In this document: positions 27,069 to 34,472 of the stretch, in pieces | How the letters are laid out: every line of letters begins with the position of its first letter | How positions within the stretch are numbered: position 1 is the first letter of the stretch | From: an uncultured Bacilli bacterium | GTDB taxonomy: Bacteria; Bacillota_I; Bacilli_A; RF39; UBA660 | Direction of reading: 5' to 3' | DNA length: 64,000 nt | Assembly: GCA_934148845.1 (NCBI GenBank) | Contig: CAKPDH010000002.1 | Coordinates: 1-64,000, forward strand | Position numbers and translations under genes: made by a program | Notes under the pieces: model-generated | Seen by the model: only the letters and a program-made list of their open reading frames with translations | What the model was told of the DNA's origin: nothing | The model's database searches: none

Positions 27069-28011
27069 AATGAATTTTAGTAACACTTAACATTGCATTA
27101 GTACTTCCGTTAAATTTCATAGTGACCGCTTTAGATGATTTAACATTTAATGTTATGAGATCATTTGATTGCAATGACACTATAGTTGTGCCACTAATAT
27201 TATTAATCATTTGAGCGCTAAATTCATTTGTTGCACTTGTAGCAGGTTGTAATATATCATTTGCTCTAACGGACATAGTTATAGAACATTCTTCATTTGT
27301 TGCTCCACACAATAAATATGATACTAGATATACTCCACTTTCTTTTATCTTAATTGAATTACCATCTGGATATTCAGTAAGAAATGAAGTTCCTTTTTCT
27401 GGAAGTGGTATTATTGTATCAACTCCTTGTGGTAAAGTGATTTGCGTATCAGTCATTGAATATCTAATACCGTAAGAAGATACGAATTCCGTTCCTGGGG
27501 GACCTGCGGGTCCTTGTGGCCCTCTTTCTCCTGCATCTCCTTTTTCTCCTTTTGGTATTGAAAATGCTAGATGATGCACCCAATTTTCAAAAGTATCCAT
27601 TACAGTTGCTGGCTCCCCTGGTTCCAAAGTTTCCGTTTCATCTATTGCAATATGTTCTGTTCTACCAATTTCTCCAGGCAATCCTCTTGGGCCCATATCA
27701 CCCTTTTCACCTTTTATCCCTTGCTCTCCTCTCGGTATTTTGAAATTCAAAATAACATCTTCATTTGTTCCAACATTTATAACCTTAGCGTCCTCAAAAG
27801 GCTCTAATGTTTCTGTAATTCCAACATCAATACTAGATGGCCCCGGTATTCCTCTTTCTCCTTGAGGACCAGCTAATCCTTGATCACCTTTTGAACCCAT
27901 ATCACCCTTTTCACCTTTCGGTCCAGTTGGTCCTTGAATATAACAAACTTTATATTTTTTTCTTTCCTCTTCAATCCTTTTCTTTATTCGTTCATAATAA
28001 TTATTATTCAT
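27067..28011 (-). CDS. Collagen-like BclA-type protein with C1q-like C-terminal domain
   Basis: 314 residues, no signal peptide. The charged N-terminus (NNNYYERIKKRIEEERKKY) with Cys23 is followed by three Gly-X-Y stretches: about 27-59 (11 triplets), 95-117 and 150-168. They are separated by modules with ETLEP...VILNFKIPRG, as common in firmicute collagen-like proteins. Residues 175-314 form a beta-rich domain (TDTQITLPQGVDTIIPL, SGVYLVSYLLCG, AMLSVTKIH) like the C1q/TNF-like heads of BclA. BclA proteins form the hair of the exosporium in Bacillus and Clostridium and lack Sec signals because the mother cell places them. GGAGGAG precedes the ATG. A phage fibre role is possible, but no phage gene is near. 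Confidence 0.85.
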   Translation of the reverse strand: MNNNYYERIKKRIEEERKKYKVCYIQGPTGPKGEKGDMGSKGDQGLAGPQGERGIPGPSSIDVGITETLEPFEDAKVINVGTNEDVILNFKIPRGEQGIKGEKGDMGPRGLPGEIGRTEHIAIDETETLEPGEPATVMDTFENWVHHLAFSIPKGEKGDAGERGPQGPAGPPGTEFVSSYGIRYSMTDTQITLPQGVDTIIPLPEKGTSFLTEYPDGNSIKIKESGVYLVSYLLCGATNEECSITMSVRANDILQPATSATNEFSAQMINNISGTTIVSLQSNDLITLNVKSSKAVTMKFNGSTNAMLSVTKIH

Positions 28012-28064
28012 TATACTCCTCCTTTATTTTTTAGAATTAATTTTTTATTTCAATTCTTCAATTT

Positions 28065-28091
28065 TAATTTATGAACTTATTTTAAAAATGT
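28065..28091 (-). promoter_or_regulatory. Sigma-K-like promoter candidate for the collagen-like gene
   Basis: Minus strand: AC at 28091-28090, 16-bp spacer, CATAAATTA at 28073-28065, matching AC-N16/17-CATANNNTA. The ATG is 54 bases downstream with a strong binding site. The same -10 word stands before the beta-helix gene. A sigma-A reading of this area is poorer. Confidence 0.45.
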
Positions 28092-28652
28092 ATAATGAAT
28101 ATATAATATTTAAAAAGAATAGTTAACAAAATAAGACAAACATTATTACTGTCTTATTAACTATGATAGTTTGAATATTTCTTAATTTTATTGTGATTAC
28201 ATTCATAACAATATAATTACTTTTTTTATTACTCGCTTATCAAGACACCTTTTCTAACTTTAAATCTACTAAATATTATAGTTATAGTAAACCCGTTTCA
28301 TTGTGTGATAAGCGTTAAAGTCAATATAAAAAAACTTATAAGCTATTGTAATGATAAAATATTATAGATAAAAAACTTACTATAAAAAACATTACTATAT
28401 TATAAGTAGGATAATCAAAATATAAACTTTCAATGATACTACTAGAAGACATTTGAATATCGGATATGATTTAATGTTATTTTATAAAAAACCATTTTAC
28501 TAGCCAAAAAGGCAACTCTGTAAAAATTTATCTACTATTAGAAAAATTGTATTTAATTATGATAAATTTGATAAATACAGAAATAATAAATTTATCCAAA
28601 ATTCAAAGTAACTAGATACAAGTATAATTTTATGAATGTTAACAATCTTATC
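28092..28652. other. Non-coding stretch with one unexplained inverted repeat
   Basis: About 560 AT-rich bases with no supported gene. A 9-bp inverted repeat AATAAGACA/TGTCTTATT (28130-28138, 28150-28158) resembles the AAGACAA-type repeats at 21753 and 24151 but no gene ends here. Decayed gene or IS remains are possible, but nothing was recognised in any frame. Confidence 0.5.
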
Positions 28653-29036
28653 TTATTCTATATGAGTACAAGTATCATCTTGAGCAAATGTAAAATCAAA
28701 AGATAATGGATTGTTTTCATTTGATTTGATATATACTTTGATATCTTCCATTTCATTATTTGTTTTAGGATCAATTACATCTCCTAACAAACCATAATTT
28801 TTCAAATCTGATAGTAATATATATTTACACTCTCCAGATTGTGGCATTTTATCTAAATTATCTGCACTCCACATCTCAGCTGCAGATATAATTGATTCCT
28901 TTTGTGTTTGTGATAGCTCTTCTTTTGAATCTTTAACCACTTTTGTTACAGCTACTGATCCTATTATAGCTAACATAGATAATATTATAATAACCGCAAG
29001 TAGTTCTATTAATGTAAAAGCATTTTTATTTTTCAT
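28653..29036 (-). CDS. Type IV prepilin-like protein, second of a tandem pair
   Basis: About 127 residues from the ATG at 29036, which has GGAGG six bases before it and overlaps the previous stop as ATGA. The N-terminus MKNKNAFTLIELLAVIIILS has Ala in place of the Gly before the cleavage site, a known permitted variant. After the helix the region KESIISAAEMWSADNLDKMP closely matches the partner (KKSIIKSAEMWGADNINKLP), so the two are tandem duplicates. Two cysteines in each may form a disulphide. Pilus or pseudopilus subunits; no assembly genes nearby. Confidence 0.8.
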   Translation of the reverse strand: MKNKNAFTLIELLAVIIILSMLAIIGSVAVTKVVKDSKEELSQTQKESIISAAEMWSADNLDKMPQSGECKYILLSDLKNYGLLGDVIDPKTNNEMEDIKVYIKSNENNPLSFDFTFAQDDTCTHIE

Positions 29037-29407
29037 GTTTCCTCCAAACATCCACTAGGTATATCTTTTTCTAGTGTATATGTATAATTATTATTTAATA
29101 GTTCTATTTTTACATATAAGCTAGTTTCATTATTTTGATTTATTATATTTTCAATATCTGAATTTAATAATTTAGAATTAATTAAGGTATCTAAAGTAAT
29201 ATAAATACATCCACTACTAGGCAATTTATTAATATTATCTGCACCCCACATTTCTGCAGATTTTATTATTGATTTTTTTTCTATGTCAGTATAAATTTCA
29301 CTTTTTGAATTATTTACAAGTTTTATAACAGATACACTTGTAAGAGTTACAAGTAAAGTTAATATAAGTATAACAGCTAATAATTCTATAAGTGTAAATC
29401 CCTTCAT
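29033..29407 (-). CDS. Type IV prepilin-like protein, first of a tandem pair
   Basis: 124 residues starting MKGFTLIELLAVILILTLL, a textbook class III prepilin leader with a very short basic part. The outer domain is short, with cysteines at SSGCIYI and SGCLEET. It ends with TGA, whose bases overlap the ATG of the partner, so both are translated together. It lies directly behind obgE but after that gene's own direction of transcription ends at 29446-29465, so the pair needs its own promoter or read-through. Confidence 0.82.
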   Translation of the reverse strand: MKGFTLIELLAVILILTLLVTLTSVSVIKLVNNSKSEIYTDIEKKSIIKSAEMWGADNINKLPSSGCIYITLDTLINSKLLNSDIENIINQNNETSLYVKIELLNNNYTYTLEKDIPSGCLEET

Positions 29408-29445
29408 ACTATCATCTACTTTCTATTATTATTATATAAAAAAAA

Positions 29446-29465
29446 AAATACTTTTACAAGTATTT
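29446..29465 (-). terminator. Terminator of obgE
   Basis: Eight-bp stem AAATACTT/AAGTATTT with a 4-base loop, followed on the minus strand by a long T run (from 29448 down). It overlaps the stop codon. Confidence 0.8.
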
Positions 29466-30735
29466 AATCTCTATATTCAAATTCATAATCTAAAATGCGA
29501 ACAGTATCTCCCTGTTTTATACCCATTTTTTTTAATTCATCATCTATTCCAAGTTTTCTAAGTTTTCTTGAAAATCTCATAAAAGCTTCATCACTTGCAA
29601 ACCAAGTCATTTTAAGTATTTTCTCTATTTCATCACCGTGTACAACAAATACATCATTATCTTTGTATATTTTAAAAGGCTTTTCTACTTTAAATTTATA
29701 TAAAACATGACTTTCTATTTTTTCATCTTCATATAAAGGTACTTTTTCTATTTTATCAAGCATATTAGCAAGTTCTATTAAAACTTCATTAATGCCCTCT
29801 CCTGTAACTGAACTTACAGGAAAAACCTTGCATTTTACTTCTTTTTTAAATTTTTCTAAATTTTCTTCTGCACCTTCTATATCCATTTTGTTTGCTATAA
29901 CTATTTGTGGACGATCTAATAATTTTTTATTAAAGTTTTCAAGTTCTTTATTTATTACTTTATAATCATCAATAGGATTTCTGCCTTCAAATGCTGACAT
30001 ATCTACAATGTGCGCTATTACTCTAGTTCTTTCTATATGTTTTAAAAATTTATCTCCAAGTCCTTCACCTAATGATGCACCTTCTATAAGTCCAGGAAGG
30101 TCAGCTACTACAAATGATCTATTATCAGGAGTTTTAACAACACCTAAATTAGGATGAAGTGTTGTAAAATGATACGCGGCTATCTTAGGCTTTGCAGCAC
30201 TTATTTTACTTATAAAAGTACTTTTACCAACGCTCGGTAGGCCTACTAATCCAACATCTGCAAGAAGTTTTAATTCTACTTTAACTCTTCTCTCCTCACC
30301 TGGCTCACCATTTTCGCAAAATGCTGGAGCAGGATTAGTTCGAGTAGCAAATGCCATATTACCTCTACCACCTCTGCCACCATAAGCAGCAATTACACTA
30401 TCACCTTTTTTAGTTAAATCACCAATTACTATATTAGTATCAACATCAGTAATTACTGTTCCTATTGGAACATTTATTACTAAATCTAAAGCATTTTTAC
30501 CATTGCAACCTTTACCTTCACCATGTTCTCCATTTTTTCCTTTATAAATTTTTTTATATCTTAAATCTATTAAAGTATTTAATCCTTCATCAACCTTGAA
30601 AATAATATTAGCTCCTCTACCACCATTTCCGCCAAAAGGTCCGCCCATTTCAACGTATTTTTCTCTTCTAAATGCCATGCATCCATTTCCACCGCGGCCA
30701 GCACATAAATCTATTACAACTTCATCAATAAACAT
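29464..30735 (-). CDS. obgE: Obg-family GTPase (ObgE/CgtA)
   Basis: 423 residues in three parts: the glycine-rich Obg fold (about 1-158, with GGNGGRGANIIF and GGRGGRGNMAFAT), the GTPase domain (G1 GLPSVGKST, G2 region HFTTLHPNLG, G3 DLPGLIEGAS, G4 NKMD) and the C-terminal OCT domain (about 340-423) typical of Bacillus-like species. It works in 50S assembly and stress control. In Bacillus obg adjoins spo0B and lies near spoIVFAB-rplU-rpmA; here these genes are not adjacent. Confidence 0.96.
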   Translation of the reverse strand: MFIDEVVIDLCAGRGGNGCMAFRREKYVEMGGPFGGNGGRGANIIFKVDEGLNTLIDLRYKKIYKGKNGEHGEGKGCNGKNALDLVINVPIGTVITDVDTNIVIGDLTKKGDSVIAAYGGRGGRGNMAFATRTNPAPAFCENGEPGEERRVKVELKLLADVGLVGLPSVGKSTFISKISAAKPKIAAYHFTTLHPNLGVVKTPDNRSFVVADLPGLIEGASLGEGLGDKFLKHIERTRVIAHIVDMSAFEGRNPIDDYKVINKELENFNKKLLDRPQIVIANKMDIEGAEENLEKFKKEVKCKVFPVSSVTGEGINEVLIELANMLDKIEKVPLYEDEKIESHVLYKFKVEKPFKIYKDNDVFVVHGDEIEKILKMTWFASDEAFMRFSRKLRKLGIDDELKKMGIKQGDTVRILDYEFEYRD

Positions 30736-30829
30736 TAAATCACCTCTTGTATATGTAATTATAACACACTTTTAGGATTTTTATATATATTTTTTTTAAT
30801 ATTAGTGTTAAAATAATAATGGTGATGAT

Positions 30830-31774
30830 ATGAAAAGAAAGTTAAAATTAAAGCCGTTTGTTGTAATTTTAGTAGTTATAATACTTATGCTTTTAGTGGG
30901 AATATTTGTAAAAAAAATTATAGATGACATCAATTATAAAAAAACATATGAGTATAAATTTATAACAATGGGATATTCAATGGATGATTTTAAAAAAATT
31001 GATAAATTAAGTAATAGTTCTAAGGATTATTTATTAACTATTAAATATAATAAAAGTATTGTAGACTTAATAAATGAAAAATATTTTCTTGAAAAGAATT
31101 TAAAAAACTATATTGAATATTCTAAAGATAGTGAATATGACTTACATAATATAATTGCTGTTATAAATGTTGGTTCTAATAATGAATTTTATACTAATAC
31201 AAAAAAAACTGATATAAGTAAAGGTATTACTATGCTTACTAATAAATTTTATTATTTAGATAGCTCATATAATGAAGAAAATATGGTTAAAGTAAGTAAG
31301 CAATATAGTTATGGTGAAAATCAAATGTTAACATCTGATACATTTGATGCTTTCCTTAGCATGTTTAATGCTGCTAAAAAAGATAATATAACTCTTATAA
31401 TTAATTCTTCTTTTAGAAATTATGAAGATCAAGAAGAAATTTATGATTATTATAAGCGAGTTAAGGGTGTTGAAGAAGCTAATAAAATAGCTGCTAAGCC
31501 TGGTCATTCTGAACATCAAACTGGTCTTGCTGTTGACATTCAAACTTATGGTTCTAGAGCAGATACATTTGATCAAAGTGATGCTTTTAAATGGTTAAGT
31601 GAAAATGCTTATAAATATGGATTTATTTTAAGATATCCTAAAGATAAAAAATATATTACTGGATATGAATATGAATCTTGGCATTATCGTTATGTTGGAG
31701 CAGAAGTAGCAAAATATATACACGAAAATAATATAACATTTGATGAATATTATGCATATTTTATAGAGAAATAG
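30830..31774 (+). CDS. VanY/LdcB-type D,D- or L,D-carboxypeptidase (M15B), copy 1
   Basis: 314 residues with an N-terminal membrane helix (about 8-28), a helical stalk to about 110, and an M15B catalytic domain: SSFRNYEDQEEIYDYY, GHSEHQTGLAVDI (zinc His and Asp) and WHYRYVG (third zinc ligand). It trims the terminal residue of peptidoglycan stem peptides outside the membrane. First of three plus-strand paralogues with tight spacing (7 and 32 bp). GGTGATGAT precedes the ATG. Not linked to any vancomycin resistance genes, so a housekeeping wall role is likely. Confidence 0.9.
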   Translation: MKRKLKLKPFVVILVVIILMLLVGIFVKKIIDDINYKKTYEYKFITMGYSMDDFKKIDKLSNSSKDYLLTIKYNKSIVDLINEKYFLEKNLKNYIEYSKDSEYDLHNIIAVINVGSNNEFYTNTKKTDISKGITMLTNKFYYLDSSYNEENMVKVSKQYSYGENQMLTSDTFDAFLSMFNAAKKDNITLIINSSFRNYEDQEEIYDYYKRVKGVEEANKIAAKPGHSEHQTGLAVDIQTYGSRADTFDQSDAFKWLSENAYKYGFILRYPKDKKYITGYEYESWHYRYVGAEVAKYIHENNITFDEYYAYFIEK

Positions 31775-31781
31775 AATAGAT

Positions 31782-32846
31782 GTGATTATTATGAAAAAGA
31801 AAAAAAGAGTATTAAAGAAACCTGTACTACTAATTATAATTATAGGTATAATTATAATTATAATATTTAATATTAATAATAAAGAAAATACTAAAAATAA
31901 TAAATATAGCTTTAGTGAAAATGATATTATCAATAAATTATCAAATGATGAAAAAGATATTATTAATAGTGAAGAATATAATAAAAATTTAGTTTATATT
32001 TTAAATAGTAAAGATTATAAAAAAGAAAATTTAAAATTATATTTAAAATATACTAATAAATATAGTATTAGTTATGATAGAATTATTTCTCTTGTTAATA
32101 AATATGGAGATAAAATAAATGATGATATAATTAAATTTGCTCTTGAAAAATATTTTATTTTTGATAATTTAGATAGATATATTAATTATTATAATAATAA
32201 CAAAGATTTATCATATAGTGAGGTTATAACTAGAGTAAATTCTAAACTTGACTATAAATTTTATGATGATTCTGAAGCTTGTGATTTATCTAAAGGAATG
32301 TATTCTTTAGTAAATAAATTTTACTATTTAGATAAAGATTATGTACCACTTAATCTTGTTACTATAACTGGTAAATATGCAAAAGATAGTGCTAAACTTG
32401 TTGACGTTGCTTATGAAAATTTTGTAAAAATGGCTGATAGTGCTTTTGAAGATGGACTTGTTATTAAAATTACAACAGGATATAGAAGTTATAACTTTCA
32501 ATCCACTTTATATAATAATTATGTTAGATTAGACGGTATTAAAAATGCTGACACATATTCAGCAAGACCAGGATACTCTGAACATCAATTAGGTTATAGT
32601 GCAGATTTAACTAATAAAGATAATGTGTCTTTTGCACAATTTGATACAACCAAGGAGTTTAAATGGTTAAATGAAAATGCCTATAAATATGGATTTATTA
32701 TGAGATATCCTAAAGAAAAAGAATATATTACTGGATATGTTTATGAGTCTTGGCATTATCGTTATGTTGGAGTAGATATTGCAAAATATATACACGATAA
32801 TAATATAACTTATGAAGAATACTATGAATATTTTTTATCTAAATAG
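31782..32846 (+). CDS. VanY/LdcB-type carboxypeptidase (M15B), copy 2
   Basis: 354 residues: N-terminal helix (about 10-27), a longer helical stalk rich in Asn, Lys and Tyr, and the M15B domain with TGYRSYNFQSTLYNNY, GYSEHQLGYSADL and ESWHYRYVG. The zinc ligands are all present, but the substrate-side residues differ from copies 1 and 3 (YSEHQLGYSAD instead of HSEHQTGLAVD), which may change substrate preference. It lies 7 bp after copy 1, so both are cotranscribed. Confidence 0.88.
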   Translation: MIIMKKKKRVLKKPVLLIIIIGIIIIIIFNINNKENTKNNKYSFSENDIINKLSNDEKDIINSEEYNKNLVYILNSKDYKKENLKLYLKYTNKYSISYDRIISLVNKYGDKINDDIIKFALEKYFIFDNLDRYINYYNNNKDLSYSEVITRVNSKLDYKFYDDSEACDLSKGMYSLVNKFYYLDKDYVPLNLVTITGKYAKDSAKLVDVAYENFVKMADSAFEDGLVIKITTGYRSYNFQSTLYNNYVRLDGIKNADTYSARPGYSEHQLGYSADLTNKDNVSFAQFDTTKEFKWLNENAYKYGFIMRYPKEKEYITGYVYESWHYRYVGVDIAKYIHDNNITYEEYYEYFLSK

Positions 32847-32878
32847 TATTCTTTTTTCATATAATGTAATGGTGAGAT

Positions 32879-33496
32879 ATGGAAAAAATAGTTTGTATAT
32901 TGTTTTTAATATTATTTGAAAATAGTAATTTTTATAAAAATATTAATATAATAAAAAAAATAGATAATTATGAATATATAGTAAACAAGAATAATAAGTT
33001 AGAAAGCGATTATATCCCTACTGATTTAGAAGAAATTGATTTAAGATTTGCTTGTCTAAATAAATTTTTAAGAAAAGAAGCAAAAATTAATTTTGAAAGA
33101 ATGGTTAAAGATGCTAAAGATAAAGGATATAATATTGTTGCAGTATCAGCATATAGAAGCTACAACTATCAAGAAAAATTATATAATAATTATGTTGTAG
33201 ATAAAGGCTTTTATTATGCTGATATAGCATCAGCAAGACCAGGACATTCTGAACATCAAACTGGCCTTGCAGTTGATGTTGCTGATCTATCTTTAGATTA
33301 TGACAATTTTGATAAAACTAAGGAATTCAAATGGATGATTAATAATTCTTATAAATATGGATTTATTTTAAGATATCCAAAAGCTAAATTTCATATTACA
33401 GGATTTAAATATGAACCATGGCATTATAGATATGTAGGTATTAAACTTGCTAGTTATCTATATAAAAATAACTTATTATTAGAAGAAAAAAATTGA
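32879..33496 (+). CDS. VanY/LdcB-type carboxypeptidase (M15B), short copy 3
   Basis: 205 residues. It lacks the long stalk of copies 1 and 2 and has only a short hydrophobic N-terminus (EKIVCILFLILFE) that may be a signal peptide. The catalytic domain is complete (SAYRSYNYQEKLYNNY, GHSEHQTGLAVDV, EPWHYRYVG). The gene stops with TGA, which helps to show the standard bacterial code. Transcription ends at the bidirectional terminator at 33487-33514. Confidence 0.88.
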   Translation: MEKIVCILFLILFENSNFYKNINIIKKIDNYEYIVNKNNKLESDYIPTDLEEIDLRFACLNKFLRKEAKINFERMVKDAKDKGYNIVAVSAYRSYNYQEKLYNNYVVDKGFYYADIASARPGHSEHQTGLAVDVADLSLDYDNFDKTKEFKWMINNSYKYGFILRYPKAKFHITGFKYEPWHYRYVGIKLASYLYKNNLLLEEKN

Positions 33497-33514
33497 ACAA
33501 TCGTTCAATTTTTT
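33487..33514. terminator. Bidirectional terminator between convergent genes
   Basis: Perfect 12-bp stem AAAAAATTGAAC/GTTCAATTTTTT (33487-33498, 33503-33514) with loop AATC. The A and T runs within the stem supply the U tract for both strands, and it overlaps the stop codons of the carboxypeptidase and of the 33513 gene. Confidence 0.9.
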
Positions 33515-33881
33515 ATCTTATACCTATTCTCTTATTTGCATTTTGCACAGGCATCGTATCTAGAGAGCTTATATATCTTGAAGATAATGCCATATTGATA
33601 CTTTCATTAAATGTACTAACTGCAGTTTTCATATCTTCATTACTATGTTCAAAGCTAAAATAATCTTCTACCTTACCGTTTTTAAACTGACTAATAAATG
33701 ATAACATATTGAAAGCTTCTTCCTCAGTCATTTTGCCCATTTTAACTTTATTAGCAGCTAAATCCCCTATTTTAGAAATAATTTTAGCAAGTAAATTTTT
33801 AGGTAATGTACCCGTATTTTTAGATTCATATAAAAAATTAGTTTCTTTTAAAAGCAAGTCACTCGTTCTTTCATAATTCAT
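33513..33881 (-). CDS. Hypothetical helical protein
   Basis: 122 residues, mainly helical and soluble (LPKNLLAKIISKIGDLAANKV, MTEEEAFNMLSFISQF). Its ATG overlaps the TGA of the gene upstream as ATGA, so the two are translated together; GGAGGT lies further upstream. It is the last gene of the ClpC unit. No family recognised. Confidence 0.6.
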   Translation of the reverse strand: MNYERTSDLLLKETNFLYESKNTGTLPKNLLAKIISKIGDLAANKVKMGKMTEEEAFNMLSFISQFKNGKVEDYFSFEHSNEDMKTAVSTFNESINMALSSRYISSLDTMPVQNANKRIGIR

Positions 33882-34420
33882 AGCATTCCTACCTCCGATT
33901 CTTGCAAGGCTTTAATTATCATATCACCGTTATTAGTAAAATACGAGTTAAACATAACCTCTTTACCTACTATGTGGCTTAATAAATTAGTAATCAGCAT
34001 TTCTTCTTCTAAATCTGACTCTCCTTCATTACCTACTATATAATTAGCAAGTATCTCTGTATAAGCACAATTTAAAGCTTTTAGTTTTTCATCAGATTGA
34101 AATCCTGTAAAAAAATTATTACTTGTAGCCATCTCAAGTATAGCTTTCATAAGTAGGTTATCTATATCATAATTTAATGAAAGACTATTTGAAAATAATA
34201 TTGTATTATTAAAAACATCATAATAATAAGTACCTTTTCTCTCAAATCTACTCATTTTTTTTATTTTTACTGTTTTTATTTTATTATTTAATTTATCTAA
34301 GTTAATATCAGGTAATTTTTTATGAAATAAATTAATTAATGTATAAAATTTATCCCTAATATTATCATCAATATTAGGATTTTCTCTCAAACTTGATTTT
34401 ATTTGTTCTAAAGAGTCCAT
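33878..34420 (-). CDS. Hypothetical protein coupled to the gene at 33513
   Basis: 180 residues without signal peptide. Helical N-terminal half, then YYYDVFNNTILFSNSL and a helical region (DNLLMKAILEMATSNNFFTGF, CAYTEILANYIVGNEGE). The pattern recalls proteins with a metallopeptidase-like fold but no HExxH is present. It lies 52 bp after clpC on the same strand. Ends in TGA inside ATGA. Function unknown. Confidence 0.6.
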   Translation of the reverse strand: MDSLEQIKSSLRENPNIDDNIRDKFYTLINLFHKKLPDINLDKLNNKIKTVKIKKMSRFERKGTYYYDVFNNTILFSNSLSLNYDIDNLLMKAILEMATSNNFFTGFQSDEKLKALNCAYTEILANYIVGNEGESDLEEEMLITNLLSHIVGKEVMFNSYFTNNGDMIIKALQESEVGML

Positions 34421-34472
34421 ATTATCACCTAATATTAATTATAGCATATTTTGAAAAAAAAAAAAGATTTTT

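Noticed and set aside
24190..28011. Reading the collagen-like cluster as a phage tail-fibre region
   Set aside because: No terminase, capsid, tail-tube, holin or integrase gene lies around it, and each unit has its own promoter and terminator candidates.
27516..28034. Three plus-strand frames opposite the collagen-like gene
   Set aside because: They are complements of Gly-X-Y repeats and show only Pro/Leu/Phe-rich low complexity.
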